Of a stretch of 64,000 bases of DNA, positions 35,333-45,962 are shown in pieces. The stretch is from Letharia columbiana. Lineage: Eukaryota; Ascomycota; Lecanoromycetes; Lecanorales; Parmeliaceae. The first letter of the stretch is position 1. Each line of letters begins with the position of its first letter. The notes beneath the pieces are model-generated. The model was given only the letters and a program-made list of their open reading frames with translations, ran no database searches and was not told where the DNA came from. The DNA is taken from the NCBI RefSeq assembly GCF_014066305.1, contig NW_023501106.1:186001-250000 (forward strand), in the 5' to 3' direction. Made by a program: the position numbers and the translations under genes.

Positions 35333-37507
35333 ATGGCACTTTCTTCCGGCAACCGGTCAAAACCTCGTTGGGGAAGCGAAAGTCAACGTGGAGGAGATAG
35401 AAGTCGCGCTTTTCGAGGTCGCGGAAGGGGTAGAGGCAGCGATGGTCATGCAGCAAGAGCAGGGAGGAAGAATGCTTTCTATTCAACACGGGTCGAAGAA
35501 CAGATTGGAGACGTTCCTGAAAATGACGTGGAGAGCTTTGAAGATGGGTCAGAAGAGCTTGAGATGGTTTCCAAATCTTCGAGTGACAGCGACAATGAAG
35601 ATGTTCCGAAGGACGTCGTCAAACCATACAGCGCACTTCTACAATCCCTGAGCACGGATAGCGAGCCACCGCGAAAAAGACGCAAGGTCGAGAAGGTTGA
35701 AGTCTCTCTGGAGACTGAAGTACCAGAGAACGCACTAGATCGAGTTGATGAGCCCGAAGATGCCGAGGACCTTGGTGTTGATGGCGCTGAGGAATCAAAT
35801 GATCTCGAAGACGACTATGATCCTTTCCTAAAGCACTTTGCACAAAATGAGGATACAGAACTGTCCCAGGAAATCCAGGATGTCAAAAATGATACTTGGG
35901 CAACCAGGATGTCTGACTCGACGCTTGAAGGAGGCTATTTTTTGAAAGTTCCCCAGGTCTCAAGTTCAGCCCTTGCCCACGGCTCGAGCATTGTCTCAGA
36001 TACAGACGATCTTCAGCTGAAGCAAAAGCTACAGGGGCCGGCGAAGAAATTATTGCCATCTCTTGATAGAGTGACTGGGAGACTTGCGTCGTCTATCTTC
36101 AACTATAGAGATGTGCTCTTTCCCCAAAGGACTTTGAAGAATGCGGAGACGTTGCGAAAGCTGACATGTCTGCATGTATTGAATCACGTCTTCAAGACAC
36201 GTGATAAAGTAATCAAAGATAATGCGCGTCTTGCGAAGGAAGATAGGGAAGACATAGAGTTCCGAGACCAAGGCTTCACCCGTCCCAAGGTGCTTGTGAT
36301 CTTACCCACGAGGAATTCATGTGTCAAGTATATTGATACCATAATATCATTATGTGAACCCGAACAGCAGGAGAACAGGAAAAGGTTCCAGGACTCCTAT
36401 GCTTCAGGGGACGATCATTTCTCTGAAGACAAGCCAGAAGACTTTCGGGAACTCTTCGCTGGCAACGACGACGACATGTTTAGGCTGGGTCTGAAATTCA
36501 CTCGTAAGACGATCAAATTCTTCGCACAATTCTACAACTCGGATGTCATCTTTGCCAGTCCACTAGGGCTGCGTATGGCAATTGGAGCAGATGATCCAAA
36601 AAAACAGGACCATGACTTTCTCAGCTCCGTTGAAATCGTGGTGGCTGATCAGGCGGACGCGATGCTAATGCAAAATTGGGAGCATGTGGAGTACATCTTT
36701 GAGCATCTTAACCTTCAACCAAAGGAGGCCCACGGCTGTGACTTCAGCCGTGTGAGAGGTTGGTATCTCGATGGCCACGCCAAGTACCTCCGACAAACCA
36801 TCTTGTCCTCCAGCTTCAATTTCCCGTCACTCAATAGGCTCTTCAGTCATCACATGCTCAACGTTGCTGGGAAGATGAAATATTTGAAGGAGGAGGACGG
36901 CGCCATGATTGACTTGGTTGTTTCTACGAGGCAGACCTTCTCGCGATTGGATGTCACGAGCCCTGTCACTGAACCAGATGACCGATTCAAATACTTTAGC
37001 ACTGCCATCTTACCCTCCTTAATAAAACACTCGAAGCATGGTGCCGGAGCAGGCGAAGGAGTGCTGATATACCTTCCGTCTTATGCCGACTTTGTACGGG
37101 TCCGCAACTATCTGGCCAGCTCGTCAGATACACAGGATATCTCATTCGGCTCAATCTCTGAGTATACTACTGTCCGCGACGTTGCCCGAGCTCGTAGCCA
37201 CTTCTTCTCCGGTAGGCACTCGGTACTGCTCTATACTGAGCGAGCTCATCATTTCAGACGCTACCATCTCAAAGGCGTCAAAAGAGTCATCATGTATGGG
37301 CTGCCAGAGAATCCAATCTTCTACAAGGAAATAGCTGGATTATATTTGCATTCTAGCATTTCATCGGCTAAGCTAAATGCTCGAGAAACAAGTGTAAGGA
37401 CTTTATTCTCAAAACTAGATATACTCAAGCTGGAGCGAATCGTTGGCACTGGAAGACTCTTACCAATGCTCAGGGAAAAGGGAGGCGATACCTTTGACTT
37501 TGTTTGA
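35333..37507 (+). CDS. UTP25: U3 snoRNA-associated protein Utp25 (ribosome biogenesis)
   Basis: Utp25 (digestive-organ-expansion-factor family) is a nucleolar SSU-processome protein needed for 18S rRNA maturation. It has a degenerate DEAD-box helicase-like fold. A single exon from MALSSGNRS gives 724 aa. The N-terminus is Arg/Gly-rich (RGRGRGRG) and is followed by a long acidic stretch with a basic KRRKVEK cluster, as in many nucleolar proteins. The conserved core includes TRPKVLVILPTRNSC, DVIFASPLGLRMAIG, EIVVADQADAMLMQNWEHV, GVLIYLPSYADFVRVRNYL, SHFFSGRHSVLLYTERAHHFRRY and KRVIMYGLPENPIFYKEI. The DEAD-box catalytic motifs are replaced (VADQAD in place of DEAD), which is typical of the family. 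Confidence 0.95.
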   Translation: MALSSGNRSKPRWGSESQRGGDRSRAFRGRGRGRGSDGHAARAGRKNAFYSTRVEEQIGDVPENDVESFEDGSEELEMVSKSSSDSDNEDVPKDVVKPYSALLQSLSTDSEPPRKRRKVEKVEVSLETEVPENALDRVDEPEDAEDLGVDGAEESNDLEDDYDPFLKHFAQNEDTELSQEIQDVKNDTWATRMSDSTLEGGYFLKVPQVSSSALAHGSSIVSDTDDLQLKQKLQGPAKKLLPSLDRVTGRLASSIFNYRDVLFPQRTLKNAETLRKLTCLHVLNHVFKTRDKVIKDNARLAKEDREDIEFRDQGFTRPKVLVILPTRNSCVKYIDTIISLCEPEQQENRKRFQDSYASGDDHFSEDKPEDFRELFAGNDDDMFRLGLKFTRKTIKFFAQFYNSDVIFASPLGLRMAIGADDPKKQDHDFLSSVEIVVADQADAMLMQNWEHVEYIFEHLNLQPKEAHGCDFSRVRGWYLDGHAKYLRQTILSSSFNFPSLNRLFSHHMLNVAGKMKYLKEEDGAMIDLVVSTRQTFSRLDVTSPVTEPDDRFKYFSTAILPSLIKHSKHGAGAGEGVLIYLPSYADFVRVRNYLASSSDTQDISFGSISEYTTVRDVARARSHFFSGRHSVLLYTERAHHFRRYHLKGVKRVIMYGLPENPIFYKEIAGLYLHSSISSAKLNARETSVRTLFSKLDILKLERIVGTGRLLPMLREKGGDTFDFV

Positions 37508-38055
37508 GGCTTCTACTTGGGAATAGCATGAATATCCGCTGAGACACTTACCTTGGGTATGAGTCACGATAAACTGGTATGTTCGGAACGCCTTTTTGAC
37601 CCTAGAGTCTGACGGTACAGGGAGCCCAAGAATTGTCCACTAGTTAGCTCAGGTTCACCCATAGGACGTGCATGTTACACCACAGTAGGAGATGCGTTTA
37701 GTGACAAATTGCTGTAAACTAGGGGAAGGATCCGAAAATAAATCTCTGTTTGGACATTCGGAAAATTCTTGATGGCAGCGAATGTCTTCATGCAGCTTGT
37801 TGGCTCTTCCATGTGGTATGTCAGGAAATCCTGCAATTCACTCCTTTTCGCTGCCCAAGTTCATGACTTTTTTCACCTCACCTGGCTTTGGTCCCACCAG
37901 GTTACTGGCATGCATAAAGCAATCATTAAACCGAATCCTCACTTTGACAACGTTCCGTCTTGCTACCCAAATTGATCACCTCCCGCCCATATACCCACTC
38001 TAATGGCTGTACTTGCTACCATTCTTTACTATGTAGCTCTATAGCACAGTACGCC
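37508..38055. other. Intergenic region
   Basis: About 550 bp holding the UTP25 3' end and the promoter of the next gene. No gene seen. Confidence 0.4.
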
Positions 38056-41000
38056 ATGACTACAATCGAATTATTGCAACGCTATCCACCCCACAAGGAC
38101 TTCACGCAACATGATGAAGCCCCAGATACATTGAAAGCCTTCAACGGCAAGAAGCCTGACCGCACCATGCCAAACCCGGATTCTTCCCAATACTTTGACG
38201 CAAAAACCAAGCTCTTAAATGACATGCTTGACAGAGTGGTCAAAGATCTAGCCAACAGTCAGTCAGAACCCGCCTCCGAGTGGGAGGGTACTCTTTGGAG
38301 GCCTCCTCTGCGCCCGAGATCACGATCACCTGCCTACTCTGAAATCTCGGAGTCGTTCGAATCGCCTGGTCGGATCGAGTACTGCACCGACAATCTTCTG
38401 TCAACTCCAATTTCGCCAACGTCTGCCCAGTTCAAAGGCCCGGATGGATGGCCTATAGGCATCGAAGTTGCTATGAACGATTTTCATAGGGGGAGACTGA
38501 GTACTTCAGTCTTGCAAGAGAAAGAGCTTCCCAACCCCTTGATTCTGCGCAGTCAAAAGCAACGGACGCCTCGTTTTGGCGGCAATGGCAATCGAGGAGG
38601 GCAAGAGACCGCTAGTTGCGAGAGTGTACCTTCTGAACAACACGGCGACGGTCAACACCAACAGGAGCGTGAGGTTCTCAAGCCGCTTGCATTCCAAGAG
38701 CAGCAGAGTAATCGGCTTTTGCAACAGTACGGCGAAAGGCAAGATCACCTAGACAGTGTGAGCCCCAAGCCCCTCGCTGCCCTACAGCAGAGCTTCACAC
38801 GTCCTCAGCAACCAAGTGACTGTCAATACCGACAGGAGAGTGTGGACCTCGACCATGCTGAAATGCAACAGCAGAGTGATGAGGAGAACCATTTGACTCT
38901 TTCTGCTCGGAAATATAGTGATAAGCAAAATTCACTTGGAAACGCTAGTTCGGAGTTTTATCCCGCTCTAGCACATGGCAAACTGCCAATCGGGCTGGGT
39001 TTTGAAAACGCGAGCCTCGAACTTTCTACTTTTCACTTTCACGGCGAAGAACAGGATGGGTTTTATGCGCAAATAGATGGTACACGTCTTCTCTATAAGG
39101 ATAGCCCGCAGACAGCGCTAAGCAATTCACCACCTCGCTACAAAGTCACACATGAGGATGCACACCAAGCAGAACTACGCATCCACGTATTGGCCGACGC
39201 GCTCTATGAGAATCCTGATTCGTCGAAAGCATTAAGCCCATCTGAAAATATTGGGGTGGGGAGCATTGATCGTGAGATTGGCTGTCAGAACACATTCGAG
39301 GATAGTGAAAACGACACACTTCAGGGCATTGGGCCAGTGACATCCGAGGACAGTGAGGCCGATACTGACAGTAACATCGTGTTCTGGAAGACGTCAGGCC
39401 CACTCGAGGACATTCTCGAGGAAGACCCACTTACCAGCATTTTCACACTCGATCAAGACCAGCCTCAACACTTCGCTCCAGGGTCCACCGAACATCTCGA
39501 TCTTCCAAAATTAATCGGGGCAGGCGAAAGACGCGACAGCATGCTCGCACTCCAACGGCCTCAGACCGAACCATCCACTCTATCGTTGAGTTCACCGCGT
39601 GTTCCGCCCGCATTGAAGTTGACGATCAGCCCTTCCAGCAAACCGCAATTTGAATCGACCAAGCCATCAAGGCACCGCCCTACTGACGGGAAGTCTTCCG
39701 AATCAATTCTATCGGCTACTACAATGGCGGAGTTAAAAGATGCTACTCGTGGAAAAGGACGTCTCTGTGCAGGTTCTTTGGCAGAAATGAGAAAGACCGC
39801 AGAGTCTCAACCGCATTTCCAGACCGGGCCTGATTCACCAAAAGACCAGTCTCAAGCGGAAATCCATCCATTGTTGCGGTCCAAATCATTCTTTCGTCCA
39901 TCGTACCAGCCTAGCAGAATAATTGACGATTCCTCACTAAGATATGTTTTCGAAGACGATGACAGCGAAGGTCATGAAGCTGAAGTAGGGGACAGCTCCA
40001 GCCATCAGATTACCATTCAGCATCGTTCATTGTTCCAACCCAAAGCTCAAGATGCCGAGAGCGTTGTCACTCAGATATCCATGAAAGAACATCAATTACC
40101 GCAGCTCGGCAAGGTGACAGATGATACAGTACCGAGATATACATGCAATGATGATGACACGGAAGGTCATGAAGCTGAACATGGGGGGACCTTCACCTCT
40201 CACTGGTCCACTTTGAGGTCTTCAAACGACACCACGCTCGTACCGTCACTGAAAACCGCAAGCTGCCTACCCTCTACTTCGCCGTCACCAACGAGCCATC
40301 TTTCCGCTTCGGCGGATGGGTCGCCAGACGTGATGCCGTCCTCTATCTTGCAGCCCTCGATCTCGCCATCAACGACGGGCTACTACCTGAATTCGGCGAT
40401 TGGATCGCCTGCAGCATACAACTCTTGGGCCTCAACTCCACAATTTCCTGGACGTGGTAATTCTTCTAGCACACCTTCATCAGCGGCTACCCTTCCTACC
40501 AGCACGATTCCGACCCCAAACGCATCTTTCAATAGCAGTTCATCTACTTCTCGCGGAATGACGATGACACCAAGCTCATCTTTTGGCCAATCCGTCGACA
40601 ACGTACCTAATTCTGGTGGCATCACAATGACACCAAGCTCGTCTTTCAGTGATTTTACCGGTAACAGAAATTACCGACGCTCAGTCTCGGTTTCCAGTAT
40701 GTTCGCTCGTTATCATAAGGCGCGCTGCCCCGACCTTCCAACTGCCGCGATGACCGACTCCATACTGTCTTCGAAAGAGTCCGCTGAAAGGGCAAACGAT
40801 CCGTTCACATCCACCTGTGACACTTCTACGCCATTCTCTTTGAACCTGAAGACACCCAGCAAAGAAGACTTGGCGGTTACCCTAAATACAGGCGTTGACC
40901 AATTTCACACTCCCACCAAGCGCACCCCTGGTCGCTTTAGCCTACACAGGCGGAGTCTCAGCACTTCGGGACGTCCCAACCCGAACGAAGGCATTGAGCG

Positions 41001-41313
41001 CGCTCTTTCTACCATGGTTTTCATTCCTCAACGCTCTCGCCTTCACAAACGAAGCAACAGCATCTCCACGTCGATCGATACCACTGTAAGACCAGACGGC
41101 AGCGGTCTCGGACAGAGACGCAGTCTCAGCATAGCCACTACTGTCGAACAGAAATGGGAGATCGCTCCGCCGCCGACTCCCCTGGGACTGCGTGATGAAT
41201 TCTCAATGCGGTACAGACCGGAACCCAATGAAGCCAATAATCATTACTCCACGCGTAAGGACGCCTTGCAGGGGATGAAGCACGGATTGAAGAAGGTTTT
41301 CGGTCGCAAGTGA
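38056..41313 (+). CDS. Large disordered protein of unknown function
   Basis: A single 1085 aa exon starting MTTIELLQRYPPHKDF. I do not recognise the family and see no catalytic domain. The protein is predicted to be mostly disordered, rich in Ser, Thr, Pro and Gln. It has three kinds of internal repeat. A Gln-rich unit of about 30 residues occurs two to three times near residues 190-260. An acidic unit around DDDSEGHEAE / DDDTEGHEAE occurs near residues 635 and 697. The TMTPSSSF motif occurs twice near residues 837-856. The C-terminus holds basic Ser-rich clusters (RRSLSTS, RRSLSIA, KRSNSIS) that look like phosphosites, then a conserved-looking end (PPPTPLGLRDEFSMRY, GLKKVFGRK). It may be a regulatory or scaffold protein. 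Confidence 0.75.
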   Translation: MTTIELLQRYPPHKDFTQHDEAPDTLKAFNGKKPDRTMPNPDSSQYFDAKTKLLNDMLDRVVKDLANSQSEPASEWEGTLWRPPLRPRSRSPAYSEISESFESPGRIEYCTDNLLSTPISPTSAQFKGPDGWPIGIEVAMNDFHRGRLSTSVLQEKELPNPLILRSQKQRTPRFGGNGNRGGQETASCESVPSEQHGDGQHQQEREVLKPLAFQEQQSNRLLQQYGERQDHLDSVSPKPLAALQQSFTRPQQPSDCQYRQESVDLDHAEMQQQSDEENHLTLSARKYSDKQNSLGNASSEFYPALAHGKLPIGLGFENASLELSTFHFHGEEQDGFYAQIDGTRLLYKDSPQTALSNSPPRYKVTHEDAHQAELRIHVLADALYENPDSSKALSPSENIGVGSIDREIGCQNTFEDSENDTLQGIGPVTSEDSEADTDSNIVFWKTSGPLEDILEEDPLTSIFTLDQDQPQHFAPGSTEHLDLPKLIGAGERRDSMLALQRPQTEPSTLSLSSPRVPPALKLTISPSSKPQFESTKPSRHRPTDGKSSESILSATTMAELKDATRGKGRLCAGSLAEMRKTAESQPHFQTGPDSPKDQSQAEIHPLLRSKSFFRPSYQPSRIIDDSSLRYVFEDDDSEGHEAEVGDSSSHQITIQHRSLFQPKAQDAESVVTQISMKEHQLPQLGKVTDDTVPRYTCNDDDTEGHEAEHGGTFTSHWSTLRSSNDTTLVPSLKTASCLPSTSPSPTSHLSASADGSPDVMPSSILQPSISPSTTGYYLNSAIGSPAAYNSWASTPQFPGRGNSSSTPSSAATLPTSTIPTPNASFNSSSSTSRGMTMTPSSSFGQSVDNVPNSGGITMTPSSSFSDFTGNRNYRRSVSVSSMFARYHKARCPDLPTAAMTDSILSSKESAERANDPFTSTCDTSTPFSLNLKTPSKEDLAVTLNTGVDQFHTPTKRTPGRFSLHRRSLSTSGRPNPNEGIERALSTMVFIPQRSRLHKRSNSISTSIDTTVRPDGSGLGQRRSLSIATTVEQKWEIAPPPTPLGLRDEFSMRYRPEPNEANNHYSTRKDALQGMKHGLKKVFGRK

Positions 41314-42663
41314 GCTTGGAATGCATATTCTGGGGCCTAACAGCGTTGGAATAATGATAGGGATAGTCTGGTCTGACGGCATGTCCTTAGCTTGAGAGAG
41401 CTACACACTCAAAGTCAACGTCCAAATGTATGCAGCTGATGAGATAGAGCAGCAAAATAAAAGCAAATATCGAAATGTCCAGTCTATTATTCCATCTCGT
41501 ATGTCCGTGCCGTCTCAGAGCCGTAGTACTATCATCTCACGGACTAACAGCCGGCCTATTACCATACTGACTGCAACATTCCATGATTTGCACTCAATAT
41601 ATCTATTGTATCTTCATTGCATGCGGCCCTCCTGCTCTAGAGACGTAAGACCAAAAGCCTTCTGAAGAAAAACACTAATACGGCGTTTCCCACCACTCTT
41701 CCGACCAAACACGAAGTGTACGAGTTCTTCCGCATAGCAGATCGAACTGCTTCTCGTCTCCTAGGCCAAGAAAACCAATCAAACACCTCGGCGAGTCTTC
41801 TAGACGTGGTTATCACCAAGGAACGCAGGAAAACCGGCGTCTCCAGAGAAAAGTTAGGTGGGAACATATCAAGAAAATGGAGGAAATGGTAAATGACGGG
41901 AATATTCGACAACGAGCTCTACCCTAAGGCGAGTTAGCAAGGAAAGCAGGTCTTATAGGGGATAAGCAGGTCGGTTTTCGATTTAAAGGGCGCGATGATC
42001 AGTTACGTAGAATAACGGCTAGATGTGGATCATCGACAGCCGTTTTAGACGTGTCTTGATCAGTCCATGCATGCCTTTTCACTCTGTCATCGTGCTGCTT
42101 TTTGAACTACCAGAGGCATTTTTCAAAATTATTGTCGGCCAGTCAGTGAAATAAGCTTGCTACCTGATTGATCCTTGGTTCGTCGCTCTATGATAAGTAC
42201 AGGACATTGAAAACAAAGAAGGTATATAAGTAAACATGTTGATCGTGTAAATAAGGAAAACGGAGAAAGAAGAGTATAAAGGGTCACAAGCGAATTCAAT
42301 GAGATGCGTTGATTTTTCTTCTTTATGGAGAACAGATACTGCGCTTCATTGTCATTTTCGTACTTAACCATTCAGTTTCTTTATCTCCCATATGACAAGA
42401 ATAGTGAAAGCAAAGTAGCTACGCTTTAGTAAGATCAAACAATTAATATCTTTCTTATCTCGAGAAAGAGACGAAAGAAAAGACAATGGATTCGGGCATC
42501 ACGAAAGGTCAAAGAGACCATTCTCACAGGCAGAGATATATAATTACAACTTCCCTCGTTTCGACTTGATAACTAAAATCAACTCAAGAAAGCTTTCTTC
42601 ACCTCAGATGCGAGTAAATTTCTAGAAACGAGAGTTGTGTAGGCTTTTCGTCTCCCCATCAAG
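41314..42663. other. AT-rich intergenic region with possible transposase relic
   Basis: About 1.35 kb without a convincing gene. A plus-strand open frame of about 83 codons (41641-41892) has no ATG start. It contains TKHEVYEFFRIADRTASRLL, which resembles the N-terminal region of fungal Tc1/mariner-type transposases. From 42100 on, the sequence is AT-rich and should be the LysM gene promoter. Confidence 0.35.
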
Positions 42664-43553
42664 ATGCATTTTTCCTCGATCAAACAGGACACACTCGTGG
42701 CGCATCTCGTCATCATTGCTGCAGTCTTCCTTCAACAAATAAACGCAATCAATGTCCAGAATGGCGATACTCTAGCAAGAATTGCCGCCGAGCAAGGAGT
42801 CTCCGTCGCTGCCCTGGAGGCCGCGAATCCTGGGATTTCCGCCAATGACTTGCAACCAGGTGAGGTCCTTAGTGTTCCTGCTCCAAATGCAGTCGCCAAA
42901 AGCCCCACTTTGGGGGCGACCACTTTGCTCAAGTCGACGACCGCAACAGCCCCATCAAGCACACCTACATCAACGAGATCATCATCCAGTACCCCTCCGC
43001 CACCTCCGCCACCTCCGCCAACGACAACTACCGCACCAGCTTCGCCCACAACCTCCATCGCGGACATCACCAACATCGGCCTCCCGAGCTGCGCTCCCAG
43101 CCCCATAGGCAAATACTCCGACGCCAGCGACGTCATCTCGAAAACTTATGCATTCTGCGACAACAACGGTCACCTCACTCTGGCATCGCTTTTAGCACCG
43201 CCACACAACGGCCTTCTGAGCGGAGACAGCCAAGAGAACAATTCCGACGACGGCAACGGCGGACCGGCGAGTAACGAAAAGGGGTTCAATATGACGATCA
43301 GTGCGATACCGCAATGCGCGTATCCGGATAGTACCGACACGTTTACGGTGGGGCAGCCTTTGGGGAACAGTAGCCAGTCCGATTGGTGGTGCGAGGCAGT
43401 GCTCACGAACTGTTACAATGAGTGTGAGTTACCCTGTATTTGATATTGAGCTGCTACAGAACTGATCAGAGACCTGTCCTAGGCAACAATAAAGGTATGG
43501 GAGGCCAACTTCAGGCAGGATGCTTCCTCTATATTTTCGAACCCGATCCTTAA
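42664..43553 (+). CDS. Secreted LysM-domain protein
   Basis: LysM domains bind N-acetylglucosamine polymers such as chitin or peptidoglycan. Two exons (42664-43423 and 43483-43553; intron 43424-43482) encode 276 aa, with a Cys codon split by the intron. A signal peptide of about 28 residues leads directly into one LysM (VQNGDTLARIAAEQGVSVAA, then NPGISANDLQPGEVLSVP). This LysM contains no cysteines, unlike many fungal effector-type LysMs. A Thr/Ser/Pro linker with a nine-proline run follows. The C-terminal domain of about 120 residues has spaced Cys and Trp (PSCAPS, AFCDN, PQCAYP, WWCEAVLTNCYNEC, AGCFLY) that I do not recognise. Probably extracellular and carbohydrate-binding. Confidence 0.85.
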
Positions 43554-44345
43554 GCGCTTGGTTTGCCGGATTTGCGCGAGGTACTCAACCTCAGAGGTTT
43601 GTTTCAAGACTGCATTTTCTATCTCCTCATTTGATAGAGGGATCTAGCACCCCCCTGCTCGCCTCCTTCGAGGGAGTCCAATCACCCAGATTCACCCAGG
43701 CTCGCGCGACGATCACCCAAGTCGCGCGAAGATAGGGCGGCGGTGCGCTCACCCGATGCTCGATCGGGGGTGAGGTCGAGGCAGATTTCTGTCTTCTTGG
43801 CAGATCGGCCAATTAATTTTACCTACTTTGTTGCGTGTTTGCCAAAGCCATTAAACTCCCTTGCTTCCACATTCAGCAATTGCAGGTTTTGTTATAACAA
43901 TTTTTATAGTCAAGGTGCATCATTGCTGGCAGCTGCTTGAAAATCTCAGTATTCATGCCACATTAATCAGTAAGACGAATACTGGCCATGTTTTGGACAA
44001 GTCGAGATTGTCGAGTTTTTCGCACTTAACCAAAGATTGAGGAACCCAGCTCATTTCTCTTACTTTTCAGATAGTGGCATAGGACACATTGTTTATCTAC
44101 CTTGACGATTCAGCCGGTTTGTTGCAGTCTTCTTTTTTTCGATCGATGACCATCATGATTGCTGCTTCATGACTCGCTGACGAGGGCTCACGCATATTGC
44201 AGGATATCAGCAGAATTCAAGCTGGACTGATTGCAGTCGGACCCCCATCACGCTCTGCCATTCAACAAACCCCCGACCTGTTGCTGCTGTCATCTTCGAT
44301 CCCCTAGTCCCTTTTCAATAGCTAGGCTTTCTCACTTCACATACA
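43554..44345. other. Intergenic region upstream of the threonine synthase relic
   Basis: About 800 bp. Two copies of the palindrome TCGCGCGA lie 20 bp apart (43702-43709 and 43722-43729), shortly after the LysM gene. The rest is AT-rich and probably former promoter. No gene seen. Confidence 0.4.
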
Positions 44346-45085
44346 ATGTCGTCCCACACAACATCACAGCGCTATCTCTCCACGCGTGGCGGCTCCTACG
44401 TTGTATGTTGACCTCTCAAGTCACTCACCAACGCTAACAATGCGCAGTTCTCCTTCGAAGAGACAGTCTTAAAGTGACTGGCTACAGATCAGGGGCTGTT
44501 TCTCCCAGAAGACATTCCCTCCTTGCCGTCAAACTGGCAGGATGATGGGTCTCATATGAGCTTCTCTGAGCTCGCGTTCCAAATTTGTAGTCTTTACATT
44601 GCCCCAAGCGAGATCGAGCCCGTGGCCCTTCGAAACATCATCAACCGGTCGTACTCGACTTTTAGAGCTCCGAGCGTGACGCCCACGGTGACGCTGAATA
44701 ATGCCAGAACGATACATTTGCTGGAGCTGTGTCATGGAGAGACATTTGCCTTCAAAGACATCGTATGAGAACCCTCATAGCCGAACAACCCATGATTCTA
44801 ACGTCGACTGTTGCAGGCGCTGCAGTTCTTGGGGTATATACCCTGTAGAGCCTGCTATCCTCCTTCCATGTGATACGCTGAGTCCCGAATCTTGCTGACT
44901 CCAAATCCTTGAACAGGAATGTATTTGAGTTCTTCCTGGTCAAAAAGAACGAAGGAAAGTCGGGCAAAGATCGGGAGCACTTGACAGTCCTTTGCGCAAC
45001 AAGTGGCGACACTGGAAGCGCCGCGATATACGGCTTGAGAGGCAAGAAAGATGTCTCGGTGTTCGTCATGTATCCGACAGGGAAG

Positions 45086-45208
45086 GCACGCCCCCGCTCT
45101 TTTTGCAGCTCGGATTTTGGGGGCTGGTGAATAATCAAAGCTCTCAGGTTGTGCCTCAGTTCAAGAGATTTTAAAGTTTTGAGTGGGTGATGCTGACTCC
45201 GAACCCAG
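45086..45208 (+). mobile_element. Introner-like intron in the threonine synthase relic
   Basis: A 123 nt intron between YPTGK and the PIQEAQ exon. It carries the exact CTGACTCCGA 10-mer (45193-45202) 6 nt before the acceptor. The donor reads GCACGC, so it is either a GC-AG intron or a mutated GTACGC resembling the GTACGT of related introns. Confidence 0.5.
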
Positions 45209-45242
45209 GTGGGCCCAATACAGGAGGCACAGATGACAACGG

Positions 45243-45390
45243 GTGGGTAGTTACGGCCGTGTTTTTTCAGCAGTCCCAATCCTAGAGCTAATCTCTGCAA
45301 TATGGCTCGGGAGTGGAAGGTCGACAAAGATGCTTCCTGGCTTCTTCTCTACTTCTGATAGAGAATCGCTGACTTCCGGATTTGCAACAG
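45243..45390 (+). mobile_element. Introner-like intron in the threonine synthase relic
   Basis: A 148 nt intron whose 3' end reads CTGACTTCCGGATTTGCAACAG, a diverged form of the CTGACTCCGA signature. Followed by a 14 nt micro-exon (TDRN). The call rests on length and 3' end. Confidence 0.4.
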
Positions 45391-45816
45391 TGACCGATAG
45401 AAATGGTATGTCACCAGTCCTCCAACACTCGTATTGTGCTCCTTGATGGACTTACAGTGGGAGACTTCTAATGACTAGTCTGTAGTGCATTGACTAAGCG
45501 TTGACGGGACATTTGATGATTGTCAAGTACCACATCTCCTGCCTCTGCTGAAAACGTCGCTTTTGACTAGGCCCTCGTAAATGACCTTTTCAATGACCCT
45601 CTGATCAATTCAAGTGTGAGATTTGCCGCTGGTATAGTTTGACGATTCAGTCTACATGGTGTACTAAGACTAATCTTTGCCTCGACTAGTAGACTCTGTT
45701 GACTTCGTACGAATACTGGCTCATGAAACGTATTACTTTGCATCCTACTTTTCATTAGTGCGCTGTGTCACATATAATCCCTCGACTGATCAGATCCGTT
45801 TCGTCGTTCCCTCAGG

Positions 45817-45962
45817 ATAAGTGTTTATCCAGTCCTTCTTCTCAAGAGTCGAGGTTGGAGTCAAAAGACATTTCCCACGCACACCTTACGCGAAAGATGC
45901 CTCGTACGAGTTCACCACACTTACCCAAGAACTAAAACGCTGACTCAGAATCTACCACCAGA
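45817..45962 (+). mobile_element. Introner-like intron with destroyed donor
   Basis: A 146 nt segment separating VVPSG from NFGD, ending CTGACTCAGAATCTACCACCAG. The expected donor GTAAGT is ATAAGT, so it can no longer be spliced normally. Length and 3' end fit the introner-like class. Confidence 0.4.
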
